This document shows positions 4,918-5,636 of a stretch of 5,636 nucleotides of DNA, piece after piece (position 1 is the first letter of the stretch; the number at the start of each line of letters is the position of its first letter). The notes below the pieces were generated by a model. That model had not been told where the DNA came from. It did no database searches and saw only the letters and a program-made list of their open reading frames with translations. Made by a program: the position numbers and the translations under genes. The DNA comes from Patescibacteria group bacterium (GTDB lineage Bacteria; Patescibacteria; UBA1384; CAILIB01), in NCBI GenBank assembly GCA_020696955.1, contig JAJFBK010000046.1, positions 1 to 5,636 on the forward strand, written 5' to 3'.

Positions 4918-5378
4918 CTTTGCTCTATAAAGAGGGTCTTGCCACTTCTTCTTATATTCTTCAGACCGTCGGCGATAGAGCCTGAAGCATGTTGTCGAAT
5001 CGCATTGTTGCGGGCTCGACTAGTTCGTTTATTTGGGTCTTCCAGTATTTCCCTTAAGCCTCTTTGCTGCTTCTCACGAAATTGAGGGTTTAACTGAAGC
5101 TGCTTATTTAGTTCCTCAAGTCTCTTTGTGTGTGCAATGGTTTGGTTTGCGATCTTTTCAAACCGAGCATTAAGAATTTCCCTCGAAGCGCCAACAAGAT
5201 TGCCAATGGCCCCAGTTCCGGTTTTTGGAAAATATACACGCTCGATGCTTTCTAGTGTTTCGTGAGGATGATATTTGGATTGGAGTATTTTACAAGCTTG
5301 TTCAATGCTCATCCCTTCTATGAGCAAGTCAATAACCCTCCTCCTTTCTTCCAAGGATATCTTGAATGGTTTTCGCAT
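4911..5378 (-). CDS. N-terminal HTH part of the same broken gene, 155 residues as read
   Basis: Residues 6-50 (KISLEERRRVIDLLIEGMSIEQACKIL in outline: EERRRVIDLLIEG, MSIEQACKIL, ESIERVYF) form a helix-turn-helix of the homeodomain-like/transposase type. A helical linker follows, then NPQFREK (97-103) and EDPNKR (113-118), the same P-x-x-R/K units found in the next frame. After about Gly133 the frame reads IADGLKNIRRSGKTLFIEQRW and stops, which looks like out-of-frame sequence. The -1 frame from 4980 instead gives RRRSEEYKKKWQDPLYRAK and runs into the 225-residue frame. Restoring one base near 4980-4985 would give a protein of about 380 residues. The two frames overlap by seven bases (ATGGTAG), so translational coupling of two real proteins is the alternative. 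Start: the only ATG ahead of the HTH. AAAAGGAT lies about 15 bases upstream, too far for a normal Shine-Dalgarno. Confidence 0.7.
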   Translation of the reverse strand: MRKPFKISLEERRRVIDLLIEGMSIEQACKILQSKYHPHETLESIERVYFPKTGTGAIGNLVGASREILNARFEKIANQTIAHTKRLEELNKQLQLNPQFREKQQRGLREILEDPNKRTSRARNNAIRQHASGSIADGLKNIRRSGKTLFIEQRW

Positions 5379-5415
5379 TTGTTAAATTTCACATCCTTTT
5401 GAGGTAAAATGCGAA
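5372..5415 (-). promoter_or_regulatory. Inverted repeat covering the start codon of the HTH gene
   Basis: TTCGCATTT (5372-5380) and AAATGCGAA (5407-5415) are perfect 9-bp inverted arms 26 bases apart. In the minus-strand mRNA the arm holding the AUG would pair with the upstream arm, and AAAAGGAT would be in the loop. It could be an RNA hairpin hiding the start or an operator for the HTH protein itself. Confidence 0.4.
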
Positions 5416-5462
5416 TTTATCCTAACAGAACAAGGTCCCCATATCCAGGGGGAGCGAGGGCG

Positions 5463-5549
5463 GCAATCGAACCTGGTTTCGATTCCTAACTTCCGCTCAA
5501 ACAAAAAGAAGCAAAAGAGGACGAGCTCTTTTGCTTCTTTTTGGCAGGG
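5463..5549. repeat. Dispersed repeat, copy 2, abutting tRNA-Trp
   Basis: This copy has the same order of parts as the copy at 3224: the palindrome at 5465-5484 (one mismatch), spacer TAAC, TTCCGCTCAAAC, a perfect 17-bp hairpin with unrelated stem sequence, and TTTTTGGCAG, here the reverse complement of the tRNA 3' end. TTCGATTCCTA (5478-5488) also occurs inverted in the tRNA T-arm (5554-5564). Confidence 0.8.
5503..5542. terminator. Terminator hairpin directly after tRNA-Trp, inside repeat copy 2
   Basis: The 17-bp arms (5503-5519 and 5526-5542) pair perfectly around GACGAG. Read on the minus strand, the A of the encoded CCA is the first base of the stem, and the stem ends in CTTTTT... form (CTTCTTTTTG), so the tRNA transcript should end here. 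No gene enters it from the plus side in this window. Confidence 0.85.
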
Positions 5550-5615
5550 GTACTAGGAATCGAACCTAGAACAAGGGTTTTGGAGACCCGTGTGATACCA
5601 CTTCACCATACCCCT
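5545..5615 (-). tRNA. tRNA-Trp (anticodon CCA)
   Basis: Read on the minus strand the 71 bases fold as a tRNA. The acceptor AGGGGTA pairs perfectly with TACCCCT. The D-stem is GTGA/TCAC with loop AGTGGTA. The anticodon arm is CGGGT-CTCCAAA-ACCCT with anticodon CCA. The T-arm CTAGG-TTCGATT-CCTAG is perfect. The discriminator is G, as in bacterial tRNA-Trp, and the 3' CCA is encoded (5544-5542). Two oddities: the 27-43 pair is C-U, and the variable region has four bases rather than five. Reading TGG as the only Trp codon agrees with TGA being a stop here. The promoter lies beyond or near the right edge; a terminator follows immediately. Confidence 0.93.
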
Positions 5616-5636
5616 TCGTGAAATATACATGGAATT

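Noticed and set aside
4911..5020. Programmed -1 frameshift joining the two halves of the HTH protein
   Set aside because: No slippery heptamer or clear downstream stimulatory hairpin is seen before the point where the repeat motif must change frame, so a mutation or sequence error is simpler.
5437..5451. CCCC/GGGG hairpin near 5440
   Set aside because: Four to five pairs only, and no T-run; likely chance.
3224..5549. CRISPR array
   Set aside because: Only two copies about 2.2 kb apart, with genes between them and no regular spacers.

Overview
The window is a compact piece of bacterial chromosome. It carries eight protein-coding reading frames and one tRNA gene. Gene density, short genes, several starts without a Shine-Dalgarno site, and a repeat-rich HTH protein ending in a possible sigma-region-4-like domain suggest an uncultured small-genome lineage of the Patescibacteria/CPR type. 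That assignment is inference, because no ribosomal or other phylogenetic marker is present. TGA is used as a stop and the frames read cleanly with the standard code, which argues against the TGA-recoding Gracilibacteria/Absconditabacteria.

Plus strand, left part. The window opens inside an ATM1/HMT1-like half-size ABC exporter (membrane part truncated at the left edge, ATPase part complete). A well-formed promoter (TTGCTT, 17 bp, TATAAA with extended -10) and a strong Shine-Dalgarno then serve a 246-residue protein I cannot assign. Its 3' end faces a three-helix SemiSWEET-like membrane protein on the minus strand, and the two share a bidirectional terminator. The SemiSWEET-like gene is divergent from a VOC/PhnB-like protein and appears to be transcribed leaderlessly.

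Middle and right part, mostly minus strand. Convergent with the VOC gene are a NADAR/YbiA-family glycosidase and, upstream of it, a 66-residue two-helix membrane protein. A 191-base gap with a long imperfect hairpin separates these from a gene in two overlapping frames (4911-5378 and 4240-4917). These look like one roughly 380-residue protein broken by a single-base frameshift: N-terminal HTH, a run of basic P-x-x-R/K repeats, and a C-terminal sigma-region-4-like segment. A tRNA-Trp(CCA) gene on the minus strand closes the window.

The most unusual feature is a repeat of about 86 bases present twice (3224-3309 and 5463-5549). Each copy has a conserved 20-base palindrome, a conserved TTCCGCTCAAAC block, and a perfect 16-17 bp hairpin. 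The hairpin stem differs completely between copies but always pairs, while the 6-base loop and closing GAG/CTC are similar; a conserved TTTTTGGCAG follows. One copy ends two convergent genes and the other directly abuts the 3' CCA of the tRNA. Part of the repeat matches the T-arm of that tRNA. It looks like a dispersed, tRNA-associated terminator module.
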